This document shows positions 11,141 to 19,913 of a stretch of 64,000 nt of DNA, one piece after another; positions within the stretch are counted from its first letter, which is position 1; the number at the start of each line of letters is the position of its first letter. The notes beneath the pieces were generated by a model. It searched no databases. It saw only the letters and a list, made by a program, of their open reading frames with translations, and had not been told where the DNA came from. Made by a program: the position numbers and the translations under genes. The stretch is from NCBI RefSeq assembly GCF_947496875.1, contig NZ_CANMEH010000002.1, positions 124,001 through 188,000 on the forward strand, written 5' to 3'. The DNA is from an uncultured Paracoccus sp. (lineage in GTDB: Bacteria; Pseudomonadota; Alphaproteobacteria; Rhodobacterales; Rhodobacteraceae).

Positions 11141-12763
11141 TTAACCGCCGCCGTCACCGGTTTCCAGTCCGGCCTCCTGCAGCGCCTCCCACAGGCGCGC
11201 GTCCCGGCCGTAGATGTCCGGATAGCTGCGGATGCTTCCGTCATCGTCGGGAAAGCTGGTGAAGTACACGAGATGCACCGGGATCGTGGGCTCCAGCGGC
11301 AGCCAGCGCTCCCGTCCGGAGCGCAATGCGGTGGCGTAGGTCGCCGTCGGATCGGCCACCTGTCCGCGCAGCAATTCATAGGCAAGCTCCTGCGGCCGTC
11401 CGACCCGCACGCAACCATGTGAAAAGGTGCGGCGGCGTTCGGAAAACAGCCCCTTGGTCGGGGTGTCGTGCAGATAAATGTTCCAGGGATTGGGGAAGAT
11501 GAACTTCACCTCACCCAGCGCATTGTCGTCGCCGGGCTTCTGCCGCATGCGATAAGGAAAACTGCGCGGGGTGTACTTGGCAAAGTCGATCTGGTCGCGC
11601 GGGATAACCCTTCCGCGCTGGTCCACGACGTCCAGATGACCCACTGAATGGCGGTTCTGCTGCAGCCGGGGCAGGTATTCAGCGATGGTGATCGATCGGG
11701 GAACGTTCCAGGCGGGATTGACCACCAGGTATTCCATCTGGTCGGAAAACTCGGGCGTGCGCAGATTCGGGTCGGTCTTGCCGATCACCACGCGGGTTTC
11801 GAAGATGGTCTGCCCGTGCTCGACCACCCGGGCGGTGAACTCCGGCAGGTTGACCCACACATGGCGGGCCGACAGGTCGTGGCTACCCATCCATCGCATC
11901 CGCTCCAAGGCGATCAGCAGCGCCTTTCGCCGCGTCTCGTCCCCGTGGTTCAGCTGTGCGATGGTCTGCGGCCCCGCGATCCCGTCGGGCTGCAAACCTG
12001 CCCTATCCTGAAACTGCCGGACGGCGGCGGACAGCGGCTCGTCGAAAATCTCGCCGTCGCCCGCCGACAAGCCCAGCGCCGCCAGACGTCCGCGCAAAGC
12101 CACGATCGCCGGGCCCCGGTCCCCGGGTCTCCACAAGCCAGCGGGAACTGGCGGCGTGCCGGGCGCGGGCAGTTCGTCCTGCAGTTCCGCCAGCGCAGCC
12201 TGCAGCGCACGATAGCGAGGATCACGCGGCTCGATCAGCCGCAACGCCTCTGCGGGATCGTTCGAGCCGGCGAACGTCGCCAGCACCTCGTCCAGGGGCG
12301 GCCGCCGCACGTCGCGGTGTATCCCGCTGTCGACGCGGTCCGGCTGGACGATCCCGCCGGTCACATCGTTGACCCATCGGGCGAACGTCATGGCAAAGGC
12401 AAGCTCGGCGTCCGCTCCGCTCGCGCCAGCCTGGTGGACGCGCTCCAGATCCGGACCGCGGTAGCGCGCAGGCGGCAGACCGTGGATCGATGCGCGCTCG
12501 ATCGCGGCCAGCAGTGCGATGCGTCGGGCGGCGCCGGCGGCTCCCGAGAACACGGGGTCGAGGTTGCGGCCGCCATAGAACGCCGCCAGTCCGGGTTCGA
12601 TTGCGATCGCCTCGGCAAAGGCCCATTCGGCTGACGAGAACTCGATTCGCGGCGCCGGCGCCGCGGCCGCCTGTCCGGCGCCACTCAACCAGCAGGCGAA
12701 CAGCGCTGCGGCGGTTATCACCCCGAAATCAGGGCGAACATGTCTGCGCTGGAAGCTTGGCAC
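11141..12763 (-). CDS. L,D-transpeptidase, YcbB/LdtD-like, exported
   Basis: Peptidoglycan 3-3 cross-linking enzyme. A signal peptide (hydrophobic [20 protein letters not shown]) is followed by a large scaffold region. A PG-binding domain comes next ([14 protein letters not shown]...[12 protein letters not shown]), then the YkuD catalytic domain with SHGCVRV, active-site Cys near residue 451. I prefer the GTG at 12763 (540 residues), which has GAGG 7 bases upstream and gives a compact signal peptide; the ORF-track ATG at 12835 would add 24 polar residues. Lies 23 bases upstream of lpxD on the same strand, so this may be the first gene of the operon. Divergent from the MepK-like gene. Confidence 0.88.
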   Translation of the reverse strand: MPSFQRRHVRPDFGVITAAALFACWLSGAGQAAAAPAPRIEFSSAEWAFAEAIAIEPGLAAFYGGRNLDPVFSGAAGAARRIALLAAIERASIHGLPPARYRGPDLERVHQAGASGADAELAFAMTFARWVNDVTGGIVQPDRVDSGIHRDVRRPPLDEVLATFAGSNDPAEALRLIEPRDPRYRALQAALAELQDELPAPGTPPVPAGLWRPGDRGPAIVALRGRLAALGLSAGDGEIFDEPLSAAVRQFQDRAGLQPDGIAGPQTIAQLNHGDETRRKALLIALERMRWMGSHDLSARHVWVNLPEFTARVVEHGQTIFETRVVIGKTDPNLRTPEFSDQMEYLVVNPAWNVPRSITIAEYLPRLQQNRHSVGHLDVVDQRGRVIPRDQIDFAKYTPRSFPYRMRQKPGDDNALGEVKFIFPNPWNIYLHDTPTKGLFSERRRTFSHGCVRVGRPQELAYELLRGQVADPTATYATALRSGRERWLPLEPTIPVHLVYFTSFPDDDGSIRSYPDIYGRDARLWEALQEAGLETGDGGG

Positions 12764-12966
12764 GGATCGGCCTCGTGTGAATAGTCGCTGTTCACCCAAC
12801 GTTACACGGAGCCTCGTTTCCGAAAGGTTCCGCATCTTTTGTCCGTAGGCAGATTTTTGCCGATTGTGGCAAATTCCCGTCAGGGCTGTAAACAGCCGGG
12901 TTTCGCGGCTCGCGGTACGGTGACATACTGTTAGGTGTTCCGGAATAAATCGGACCGGCCATCACG
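12764..12966. promoter_or_regulatory. Divergent promoter region between L,D-transpeptidase and MepK-like genes
   Basis: A 203-base gap if the GTG at 12763 is the transpeptidase start. It holds two dyads: TTTGCC-N6-GGCAAA at 12856-12873 and GGCTG-TAAA-CAGCC near 12884-12897. The region is the most AT-rich in its neighbourhood. These may be operators or short hairpins; I recognise no named regulator site. Confidence 0.4.
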
Positions 12967-13563
12967 ATGGCAAGCAGAACGAACGCAGGACAGGCGGATC
13001 AGAACATGACCTTCGAACTATCGCGTCGCGGCCTCCTCGGCGTGTTTGCGGCTACCTCGGTCGCTGCAGCACCCGTGATGGCGAACGCGTTCGGGATCAT
13101 CCGTGGGGCCGGTGACTATCGCCGGATCCGGATGTACTCCGGGCGGACAGGGGAAAGCATCGACACCGTATACTGGGTCGAAGGGAAATACATCCGCGAC
13201 GCGTTGAACGAGATCAACGTGCTGATGCGGGACTGGCGGACCGGACAGGTGATCGGGATCGACCCGCGCACCATCGACGTGGCGGCTGCATCGCACCGGC
13301 TGCTGCAGACGAACGAACCCTACATGATGCTGTCGGGCTATCGCTCGCCGAAGACCAACGCGATGCTGCGGGCGCGCAGCTCGGGTGTGGCGCGCAACTC
13401 GTTGCACACAAAGGGCAAGGCGGCCGATCTGCGTCTGAAGTCGCGCTCCGTCGGCCAGATGTACAAGGCGGCGATGACCTGCAAGGCAGGCGGCGTCGGG
13501 AAGTACACGCGCTCGAATTTCGTGCACATGGATTGCGGTCCGATCCGCAACTGGGGCGGCTGA
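12967..13563 (+). CDS. MepK/YcbK-like murein endopeptidase (DUF882, M15 family)
   Basis: A 198-residue exported zinc peptidase. A Tat-type signal (SRRGLLGV near residue 19, ending AAPVMANA) precedes the DUF882 domain. Zinc ligands can be read as His147 and Asp154 (HTKGKAAD) and His187 (FVHMDCG). E. coli MepK cleaves 3-3 cross-links made by L,D-transpeptidases, and here the gene is divergent from such an enzyme, so a make-and-break pair acting on the same bond is likely. An alternative start is the ATG at 13006, which would place the twin arginines at residues 7-8 as in close family members; ribosome sites do not decide between them. Confidence 0.9.
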   Translation: MASRTNAGQADQNMTFELSRRGLLGVFAATSVAAAPVMANAFGIIRGAGDYRRIRMYSGRTGESIDTVYWVEGKYIRDALNEINVLMRDWRTGQVIGIDPRTIDVAAASHRLLQTNEPYMMLSGYRSPKTNAMLRARSSGVARNSLHTKGKAADLRLKSRSVGQMYKAAMTCKAGGVGKYTRSNFVHMDCGPIRNWGG

Positions 13564-13600
13564 CCGGGTCCTTTTTCGTGCAGATGAGACGGATATGGCG

Positions 13601-13624
13601 CGGCCCGCATTTGCGGGCCGTTTT
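13601..13624 (+). terminator. Rho-independent terminator after the MepK-like gene
   Basis: Perfect hairpin CGGCCCGCA-TT-TGCGGGCCG followed by TTTTC, starting 38 bases after the stop codon. Confidence 0.85.
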
Positions 13625-13626
13625 CA

Positions 13627-13654
13627 TTGACACTTGCACGGTGTCATCAATCCT
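13627..13654 (+). promoter_or_regulatory. Candidate promoter with overlapping dyad upstream of manC
   Basis: A perfect -35 hexamer TTGACA (13627-13632) sits just after the terminator T run, with AATCCT 16 bases later as a weak -10. The -35 is embedded in the inverted repeat TGACAC-N7-GTGTCA (13628-13646), which could be a repressor operator. The element lies about 130 bases before the manC start. Confidence 0.4.
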
Positions 13655-13783
13655 GGCCACAAGGGTCCGGCGGTTCTGTCGGCGACAAGACCCGTGATCC
13701 GCCGCGCTGCGGAGCAGCCATGACCGGATTGCCCATGCGCGCCCCGCTGAACCCGAAGAGGCTTGCGCCTGAGGAGTGCCGCA

Positions 13784-15229
13784 GTGACCGAGGACGACCA
13801 GATCACCACCGTGACCCCGGTCCTGCTGGCAGGTGGATCCGGCACGCGGCTGTGGCCGGTGTCGCGCAAGTCGTTCCCCAAGCAGTTCGCCCGGCTGATC
13901 GGGAATCGCACCCTGTTCCAGGCATCGGCGCGCCGCCTGTCGGGACCGGGCTATGCCGCGCCGGTGGTGCTGACCAACGCGGACTTCCGGTTCATCGTCA
14001 CGGAACAGCTGGCGGAAAGCGGGATCGATCCTGCGGCGATCCTGATCGAGCCGGATGGCCGGAACACCGCGCCTGCGGTCTTGGCAGCCTCCCTGTACGT
14101 GGCAGGAAAAGAACCCAACGCGCTGCTGCTGGTCGCACCCTCGGATCACGTCGTCCCGGATGCCGCCGGCTTTCGCCAAGCGGTCGCGGCCGGTGTGCCG
14201 CTGGCATGCGCCGGACGGATCGTCACCTTCGGCATCCAGCCGACCCGCCCAGAAACCGGCTACGGGTATCTGGAGGTCGCGGGCGACGGGTCGGCAGAGA
14301 CCGCCGATCTGAAACGCTTCGTCGAAAAGCCTGATGCCGCCTCGGCAGCGCGCATGCTGGAAGAAGGCAATTTCCTGTGGAACGCCGGGATTTTCCTGTT
14401 CGCCGCGGGCACCATGATCGAGGCGTTCCAACAGCATGCGCCCGACTATCTCGCCCCTGTGCAGACCGCCCTTGCAGATGCCCGGCCCGACCTGGGGTTC
14501 CTGCGTCTGGCGCCCGGCCCCTGGGGGCAGGTCCAGGATCGGTCCATCGACTACGCCGTGATGGAAAAGGCCGACAACCTCTCCGTGGTCCGGTTTGCCG
14601 GCAAGTGGTCCGATCTGGGTGGCTGGGATGCGGTCTGGCGCGAGCTCCAGGCCGCCGGCCCGGCGCCGCGCGGCGTCGTGGTCGATGACCGCTCGACCGC
14701 GATCGACTGTGACGACGTGCTGCTGCGATCCGAGAATGACGATGTGGAGGTGGTGGGGATCGGGCTGAGGGACATCATGGTCGTGGCGACCAATGACGCC
14801 GTGCTGGTGGCCGATCGCAACCGCGCCCAGGACGTCCGGCTGGCTGTCGCAGCGCTGAAGGACAAGGGCGCACGACAGGCGGAAACCTTTCGCCGCGATC
14901 ACCGGCCGTGGGGCTGGTTCGAGACGCTCGTCCTGGGCGAGCGTTTCCAGGTCAAGCGGATCGTCGTCCACCCCGGCGCGGCGCTGAGCCTGCAGAGCCA
15001 TGTGCACCGATCCGAACACTGGATCGTGGTCAGCGGTACAGCCCGGGTGACCGTCGACGATCAGGTCACGTTGCTGTCGGAAAACCAGTCCGTGTATGTT
15101 CCCTTGGGTTCCGTGCACCGTCTGCAGAACCCCGGCAAGGTGCCGATGGTGCTGATCGAGGTGCAGACCGGCCCCTACCTGGGCGAGGACGACATCATCC
15201 GCTACGAGGACGTCTACGCCAGAAGCTGA
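13784..15229 (+). CDS. manC: Mannose-1-phosphate guanylyltransferase / mannose-6-phosphate isomerase
   Basis: A 481-residue bifunctional enzyme giving GDP-mannose for exopolysaccharide or LPS. The nucleotidyltransferase signature LLAGGSGTRLWP is at residues 14-25, with FVEKP in the middle of the first domain. A type II phosphomannose isomerase cupin follows, with RPWGWFE and the metal-site stretch LSLQSHVHRSEHW. The start is the GTG at 13784 with GAGGAG 7 bases upstream; the ORF-track start at 13763 is a TTG. The gene stands alone, without algD, wbd or other sugar genes beside it, so which polysaccharide it serves cannot be said. Confidence 0.93.
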   Translation: MTEDDQITTVTPVLLAGGSGTRLWPVSRKSFPKQFARLIGNRTLFQASARRLSGPGYAAPVVLTNADFRFIVTEQLAESGIDPAAILIEPDGRNTAPAVLAASLYVAGKEPNALLLVAPSDHVVPDAAGFRQAVAAGVPLACAGRIVTFGIQPTRPETGYGYLEVAGDGSAETADLKRFVEKPDAASAARMLEEGNFLWNAGIFLFAAGTMIEAFQQHAPDYLAPVQTALADARPDLGFLRLAPGPWGQVQDRSIDYAVMEKADNLSVVRFAGKWSDLGGWDAVWRELQAAGPAPRGVVVDDRSTAIDCDDVLLRSENDDVEVVGIGLRDIMVVATNDAVLVADRNRAQDVRLAVAALKDKGARQAETFRRDHRPWGWFETLVLGERFQVKRIVVHPGAALSLQSHVHRSEHWIVVSGTARVTVDDQVTLLSENQSVYVPLGSVHRLQNPGKVPMVLIEVQTGPYLGEDDIIRYEDVYARS

Positions 15230-15421
15230 TGCGTCCGCTTACCGGCGGGACCACGCGGCCGGGTCGCTGCCCTGCCACAAGGTGCCAGCAGTCGGTGGCA
15301 CTCGTCGGGTCGCCGACGTGATACCGGATCGCAGCAATGCTGTCGCAAATGACAGGTGTTGACGCTGGTGCGGAAAGCAGCCGCAGCCTATGCTGCCCCG
15401 CAGACAGACAGAGGAGTTTCC

Positions 15422-16414
15422 ATGAACCGCATCCTGAAGACATGCCTGACCGCGCTGCTGGCGTCCGGTGTGGCCCTGCCCGCCCTGGCGCAGGACATCT
15501 CGATCAAGTTCAGCCACGTGGTCGCCCCGGACACGCCCAAGGGCAAGGCTGCCGCAAAGTTCAAGGAACTCGCCGAGCAGTACACCGAGGGCAAGGTCGC
15601 GGTCGAGGTCTACCCGAACAGCCAGCTCTACAAGGACAAGGAAGAACTTGAGGCGCTGCAGCTCGGCTCGGTCCAGATGCTCGCCCCGTCGCTCGCCAAG
15701 TTCGGCCCGCTGGGAATCGGCGATTTCGAGGTGTTCGATCTGCCGTTCCTGTTCGACGGCTATGACCAGCTGCGGCAGGTGACCGATGGCGAAATCGGCC
15801 AGCAGATGCTCGGCCGACTGGAAGAAAAGGGCATCAAGGGCCTGGCGTTCTGGGATAACGGATTCAAGATCATGTCCGCGAACTCGCCCCTGCAGTCGCC
15901 CGACGACTTCCTGGGGCTGAAGATGCGCATCCAGTCGTCCAAGATCCTGGAGGCGCAGATGGAAGCGCTGGGCGCATTGCCCCAGGTCATGGCTTTTTCC
16001 GAGGTATACCAAGGGCTTCAGACCGGTGTCGTCGACGGAACCGAGAACCCGCCCTCGAACATGTACACGCAGAAGATGCACGAGGTGCAGAAACACGCGA
16101 CCCTGTCCGACCACGGCTATCTGGGTTACGCGCTGATCGTGAACAAGGAGTTCTGGGACGGTCTGCCGGACGACGTGCGGGGGCAGCTGGACCGGGCGGT
16201 CGCCGAGGCGACCGAATACGGAAACGGCATCGCCAAGGAAGAGAACGACAAGGCGCTGCAGGCAATGCGGGATGCCGGCACGACCGAGTTCCACGAGCTG
16301 ACCGAGGAGGAACGCGCCGCGTGGAAGGAAAAGCTGGTTCCGGTGCATGAAGAAATGGCAGAGCGGTTCGGGGCCGAGCTGCTCGCCTCGATCAAGGCAA
16401 CGCTCGCGCAGTAG
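15422..16414 (+). CDS. dctP: TRAP transporter substrate-binding protein, DctP family
   Basis: A 330-residue periplasmic binding protein. It has a cleavable signal peptide (MNRILKTCLTALLASG...LPALAQ) and the DctP fold signature ISIKFSHVVAPDTPKGKAA. The conserved arginine that grips the ligand carboxylate lies in LKMRIQSSKI. The downstream QTGVVDGTENPPSN segment is typical of the C4-dicarboxylate branch. The ATG at 15422 has GAGGAG 7 bases upstream. First gene of the TRAP cluster dctPQM. Substrate is probably a C4-dicarboxylate or related organic acid; the flanking transaminase could point to a keto acid. Confidence 0.93.
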   Translation: MNRILKTCLTALLASGVALPALAQDISIKFSHVVAPDTPKGKAAAKFKELAEQYTEGKVAVEVYPNSQLYKDKEELEALQLGSVQMLAPSLAKFGPLGIGDFEVFDLPFLFDGYDQLRQVTDGEIGQQMLGRLEEKGIKGLAFWDNGFKIMSANSPLQSPDDFLGLKMRIQSSKILEAQMEALGALPQVMAFSEVYQGLQTGVVDGTENPPSNMYTQKMHEVQKHATLSDHGYLGYALIVNKEFWDGLPDDVRGQLDRAVAEATEYGNGIAKEENDKALQAMRDAGTTEFHELTEEERAAWKEKLVPVHEEMAERFGAELLASIKATLAQ

Positions 16415-16431
16415 ACTTGACACAATGAGAA

Positions 16432-16463
16432 GGGGCCGGCTGCGATGCACCGACGGCTGGCCC
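16432..16463 (+). terminator. Intercistronic hairpin between dctP and dctQ
   Basis: GGGCCGGC and GGCTGGCCC form a stem with one mismatch, followed by a pyrimidine-rich stretch CTCCTTTCCCC. Such hairpins after a binding-protein gene commonly stabilise or attenuate so that the binding protein is made in excess over the membrane subunits. Confidence 0.45.
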
Positions 16464-16501
16464 ACCCTCCTTTCCCCTAATCCTGCTCGGGGCTGACCCA
16501 G

Positions 16502-17152
16502 ATGTTGCTTCGCCTTCTCGACCGCTTCGAGGAGATCTTCATCTCGCTGCTGATGGCGGCTGCGGTGGTCCTGATCTTTGTCGCGGTCCTCCATCGGTTC
16601 TCGCTCGGCTGGCTCGCCGACCTGATGCGCTACGGGCGCACGAACGAGATCGCCTGGCTGGCCGAGAACAGTCGCAGCCTCTATTCCGCCGTCAGCGGGA
16701 TCAGGCTGACCTGGGCGCAGGAAGCCTGCATCTACCTGTTCGTCTGGATGGCCAAGTTCGGCGCCGCTTATGGCGTGCGGCTGGGCATCCATGTCGGGGT
16801 GGACGTGCTGGTCGAGCGACTGTCCCCGGAACAACGTCGGCCGGTCACGGTGATCGCCTTTCTGCTGTGCATCCTGTTCACGGCGCTGGTGGCGTTCATC
16901 GGGTTCGATTTCGTGCGCGAGATCTATCACACCGGGTCGGTGTCAGCCGATCTGGAGATCAAGATGTGGATCGTCTATCTGGCGGTTCCGGTCGGCTCGG
17001 CCCTGATGTGCTTTCGGTTCCTGCAGGCGCTGTGGACCTATCTCCGGACCGGAGAGCTGGCCCACCACGATCATGCGGTCGAGGGGCTGGCGGTGAGCCA
17101 GGGTAACGAAGGCGCCTCTGCCACCACTGCCGCAGGAGAGCCGCGCCCGTGA
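16502..17152 (+). CDS. dctQ: TRAP transporter small permease, DctQ family
   Basis: A 216-residue inner-membrane protein with four hydrophobic segments (about residues 15-37, 75-95, 116-138 and 155-175). The family signature is seen in TWAQEACIYLFVWMAKFGAAYGVRLGIHVGVDVL. A polar stretch of about 35 residues between helices 1 and 2 (YGRTNEIAWLAENSRSLY) is longer than in minimal DctQ proteins but occurs in this branch. The gene ends in a GTGA overlap with dctM. It scaffolds the DctM channel and interacts with the DctP protein. Confidence 0.92.
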   Translation: MLLRLLDRFEEIFISLLMAAAVVLIFVAVLHRFSLGWLADLMRYGRTNEIAWLAENSRSLYSAVSGIRLTWAQEACIYLFVWMAKFGAAYGVRLGIHVGVDVLVERLSPEQRRPVTVIAFLLCILFTALVAFIGFDFVREIYHTGSVSADLEIKMWIVYLAVPVGSALMCFRFLQALWTYLRTGELAHHDHAVEGLAVSQGNEGASATTAAGEPRP

Positions 17153-18474
17153 CCCCCGTCATCATCTTCGGACTGCTCAGCGTCCTGCTGCTCACCGGCA
17201 TGCCGGTCTCGATCGCGCTGGGGCTGACGGTCTTCGGCTTCCTGTTCGCCTTTGCCGACATTCCCATGGACAGCATCGCGCTGAAGCTGTTCACCGGGAT
17301 CGAGAAGTTCGAGATCATGGCGATCCCGTTCTTCATCCTCGCCGGCAACTTCCTGACCCATGGCGGCGTGGCCCGCCGGATGATCAACTTTGCGACCTCG
17401 ATGGTCGGGCACTGGTATGGCGGGCTGGGCCTTGCCTCGGTCGTGGCCTGCGCCCTGTTTGCCGCCATCTCCGGATCGTCCCCGGCCACCGTCATGGCCG
17501 TCGGTTCGATCCTCATCCCCGCGATGGTCGCGCAGGGTTATCCGACCCGCTTCGGCACCGGGATCATTGCGACCTCGGGCGGTCTGGGCATCCTGATCCC
17601 GCCGTCGATCGTGATGGTCATGTATTCGGTCGCGACCTCCGGGATGGTCGTGACCGGCCCGGACGGAGAGCCGGTGATGGCCGCCTCCATCGGCACGATG
17701 TTCATGGCAGGCGTGGTGCCCGGCCTGATCCTGGCGATGATGCTGGGGACGACGACGTTCTGGCGGGCCTATTCCAACGGCTACCCCCGGATGACGCGGG
17801 CCAGCTGGGGCGACCGCTGGCGGGCGTTCCGGTCGTCGGTCTGGGGCCTGATGCTGATCGTGATCATCATGGGCGGCATCTATGGCGGGATCTTCACGCC
17901 GACCGAAGCGGCCGCGGTCAGCGCCGTCTATGCGTTCTTCGTCGCGGTGTTCATCTACAAGGACATCAGGCTGCGCGAAGTGCCCAAGGTCCTGCTCAGC
18001 TCGGCCGCGATGTCGGCCATGCTGCTCTACATCATCACCAACGCGGTGATGTTCGCCTTTGTCCTGACCAGCGAACAGATCCCCCAGGCGATGAGCGAGT
18101 TCATCACCGACATGGGGCTGGGCAAGATCGGGTTCCTGCTGGCCGTGAACGTGATCCTGCTGGTGGTCGGCATGGTGATGGAGCCGTCGGCGATCGTCCT
18201 TATCATGGCGCCAATCCTGTTCCCGGTAGCGGTCAAGCTGGGCGTCGATCCCGTGCATTTCGGGATCATGATGGTCGTCAACATGGAGGTCGGGCTGGCC
18301 ACCCCGCCTGTCGGATTGAACCTGTATGTCGCGGCATCCCTGTCCAGGATGGGCCTGACAGAGGTCACCCGCGCCACGATGCCATGGCTGCTGACCGCGC
18401 TGCTGTTCCTGATGCTGGTCTCCTATGTCCCCGCCATCTCGCTGTGGCTGCCCCACACGCTGGGGATGAGATAG
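17149..18474 (+). CDS. dctM: TRAP transporter large permease, DctM family
   Basis: A 441-residue integral membrane protein with about 11-12 hydrophobic helices. Family motifs include EIMAIPFFILAGNFL, the SGSSPATVMAVG loop and GGIYGGIFTPTEAAAVSAVYA. It forms the sodium-driven translocation subunit. It begins with GTG at 17149, overlapping the dctQ stop, with AGGAGAG 8 bases upstream. Ends in tandem hairpins. Length and motifs are typical. Confidence 0.95.
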   Translation: MTPVIIFGLLSVLLLTGMPVSIALGLTVFGFLFAFADIPMDSIALKLFTGIEKFEIMAIPFFILAGNFLTHGGVARRMINFATSMVGHWYGGLGLASVVACALFAAISGSSPATVMAVGSILIPAMVAQGYPTRFGTGIIATSGGLGILIPPSIVMVMYSVATSGMVVTGPDGEPVMAASIGTMFMAGVVPGLILAMMLGTTTFWRAYSNGYPRMTRASWGDRWRAFRSSVWGLMLIVIIMGGIYGGIFTPTEAAAVSAVYAFFVAVFIYKDIRLREVPKVLLSSAAMSAMLLYIITNAVMFAFVLTSEQIPQAMSEFITDMGLGKIGFLLAVNVILLVVGMVMEPSAIVLIMAPILFPVAVKLGVDPVHFGIMMVVNMEVGLATPPVGLNLYVAASLSRMGLTEVTRATMPWLLTALLFLMLVSYVPAISLWLPHTLGMR

Positions 18475-18512
18475 GCTGTCTCATCCGGACGCGGCGGGCA
18501 TCTGCCGCGTCC
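18464..18512 (+). terminator. Tandem hairpins at the end of the TRAP operon
   Basis: Two perfect 8-bp stems in a row: GGATGAGA-N7-TCTCATCC, which spans the dctM stop codon, and GGACGCGG-N10-CCGCGTCC. No T run follows, so they may protect the message 3' end or act with Rho rather than as an intrinsic terminator. Confidence 0.55.
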
Positions 18513-18518
18513 CATCGC

Positions 18519-18546
18519 TTGACTGCCGTCCTGCCGCTGCTAGCGT
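18519..18546 (+). promoter_or_regulatory. Candidate housekeeping promoter for the transaminase gene
   Basis: TTGACT, 16 bases, TAGCGT, ending 28 bases before the ATG at 18575. The GCTAGCGT form of the -10 is common in Rhodobacterales genes. It suggests the transaminase has its own start and is not only read through from dctPQM. Confidence 0.5.
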
Positions 18547-18574
18547 CGCCGGGTCCCAGCAGGAAAGACAGATC

Positions 18575-19900
18575 ATGGCCCTGGATCACAAGCCCGCCCC
18601 GAACGACCTGCGTGCGTTCTGGATGCCGTTCACCGCGAACCGGCAGTTCAAGAGCCAGCCGCGCATGCTCGTCGCCGCAGAGAACATGCACTATACCTCC
18701 GCCGACGGGCGGCAGATCCTGGACGGGACCTCGGGGCTGTGGTGCTGCAACGCCGGACATTGTCGACCCCGGATCACCAGGGCCATCTCCGACATGGCCG
18801 GCACACTCGATTACGCGCCGGCGTTCCAGATGGGCCACCCGACGGCCTTCGAACTGGCCAACCGGCTGGTCGATATCGCGCCGGACGGGATCGACCATGT
18901 ATTCTACTGCAATTCGGGGTCAGAGGCCGTGGACACGGCGCTGAAGATCGCCCTCGCCTGGCATCGGGTCCGGGGTGAGGGCCAGAGGACGCGGCTGATC
19001 GGACGCGAACGCGGCTATCATGGCGTGGGCTTCGGCGGCATCTCGGTGGGGGGGATCGTCAACAACCGCAAGTTCTTCGGCACGGCGCTGAACGGCGTCG
19101 ACCACCTGCCGCATACGCATTTGCCGGAAAACCGGATGAGCCGCGGCCAGCCGAAGCATGGCGCGCACCTGGCCGACGAGTTGGAGGATCTGATCGCGCT
19201 GCATGGCGGCGACACCATCGCGGCGGTCATCGTCGAGCCGATGGCCGGATCGACCGGCGTCCTGTTGCCGCCCAAGGGCTATCTGGAACGCCTGCGCGAG
19301 ATCACGACTCGCCACGGGATCCTGCTGATTTTCGACGAGGTCATCACCGGTTTTGGCCGGCTGGGGTCGCCCTTCGCCAGCAAGCATTTCGGCGTCACGC
19401 CCGACATGATCACCTGCGCCAAGGGGCTGACGAACGGGGTGATCCCGATGGGCGCGGTGCTGGCGACCTCGGCGATCCATGACGCCTTCATGCAGGGCCC
19501 TGAACACGTGATCGAACTGTTCCACGGCTACACCTATTCCGGCAATCCGATCGCCTCTGCCGCGGCGATCGCAACCTTGGACACCTATGCCGACGAGGGG
19601 CTGCTGACTCGGGCCAAGACGCTGGAGGCTCACTGGGAAAAGGCGCTGCACGGACTTGCCGACCATCCCCATGTCGTCGACATCCGCAACATGGGCCTCA
19701 TCGGCGCGGTCGAACTGGCGCCGATCGACGGCCATCCCGGCAAACGCGCATTCGACGTCTTCGTGCGCGCGTTCGAAGCGGGGATCATGATCCGGGTAAC
19801 GGGTGACATCATCGCCATGTCGCCGCCCCTGATCATCAGTGAGGCGCAGATCGACGAGCTGGTCGGCACGCTGGGTGAGGTGCTGAAGGCGGCGGCGTGA
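18575..19900 (+). CDS. Omega-amino acid:pyruvate aminotransferase (class III)
   Basis: A 441-residue PLP enzyme close to the beta-alanine/omega-amine:pyruvate transaminases. The PLP lysine is Lys283 in TCAKGLTNG, the ring-binding Asp254 is in LLIFDEVITGFGR, and the aromatic pocket residue is Trp56 in GTSGLWCCNAGH. CNSGSEAVDTALK binds the phosphate. The ATG at 18575 has AGGAAAG upstream. It follows dctPQM, so the pair may import and transaminate or deaminate an amine or amino acid; the exact substrate is not readable. Residue pattern (GTSGLW, FGR) favours the omega-amino acid group over GABA or acetylornithine transaminases. Confidence 0.9.
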   Translation: MALDHKPAPNDLRAFWMPFTANRQFKSQPRMLVAAENMHYTSADGRQILDGTSGLWCCNAGHCRPRITRAISDMAGTLDYAPAFQMGHPTAFELANRLVDIAPDGIDHVFYCNSGSEAVDTALKIALAWHRVRGEGQRTRLIGRERGYHGVGFGGISVGGIVNNRKFFGTALNGVDHLPHTHLPENRMSRGQPKHGAHLADELEDLIALHGGDTIAAVIVEPMAGSTGVLLPPKGYLERLREITTRHGILLIFDEVITGFGRLGSPFASKHFGVTPDMITCAKGLTNGVIPMGAVLATSAIHDAFMQGPEHVIELFHGYTYSGNPIASAAAIATLDTYADEGLLTRAKTLEAHWEKALHGLADHPHVVDIRNMGLIGAVELAPIDGHPGKRAFDVFVRAFEAGIMIRVTGDIIAMSPPLIISEAQIDELVGTLGEVLKAAA

Positions 19901-19913
19901 GCCTGACCTGCAG

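Noticed and set aside
15359-15394. TTGACG...TATGCT promoter for dctP
   Set aside because: The spacing is 24 bases, too long for a housekeeping promoter.
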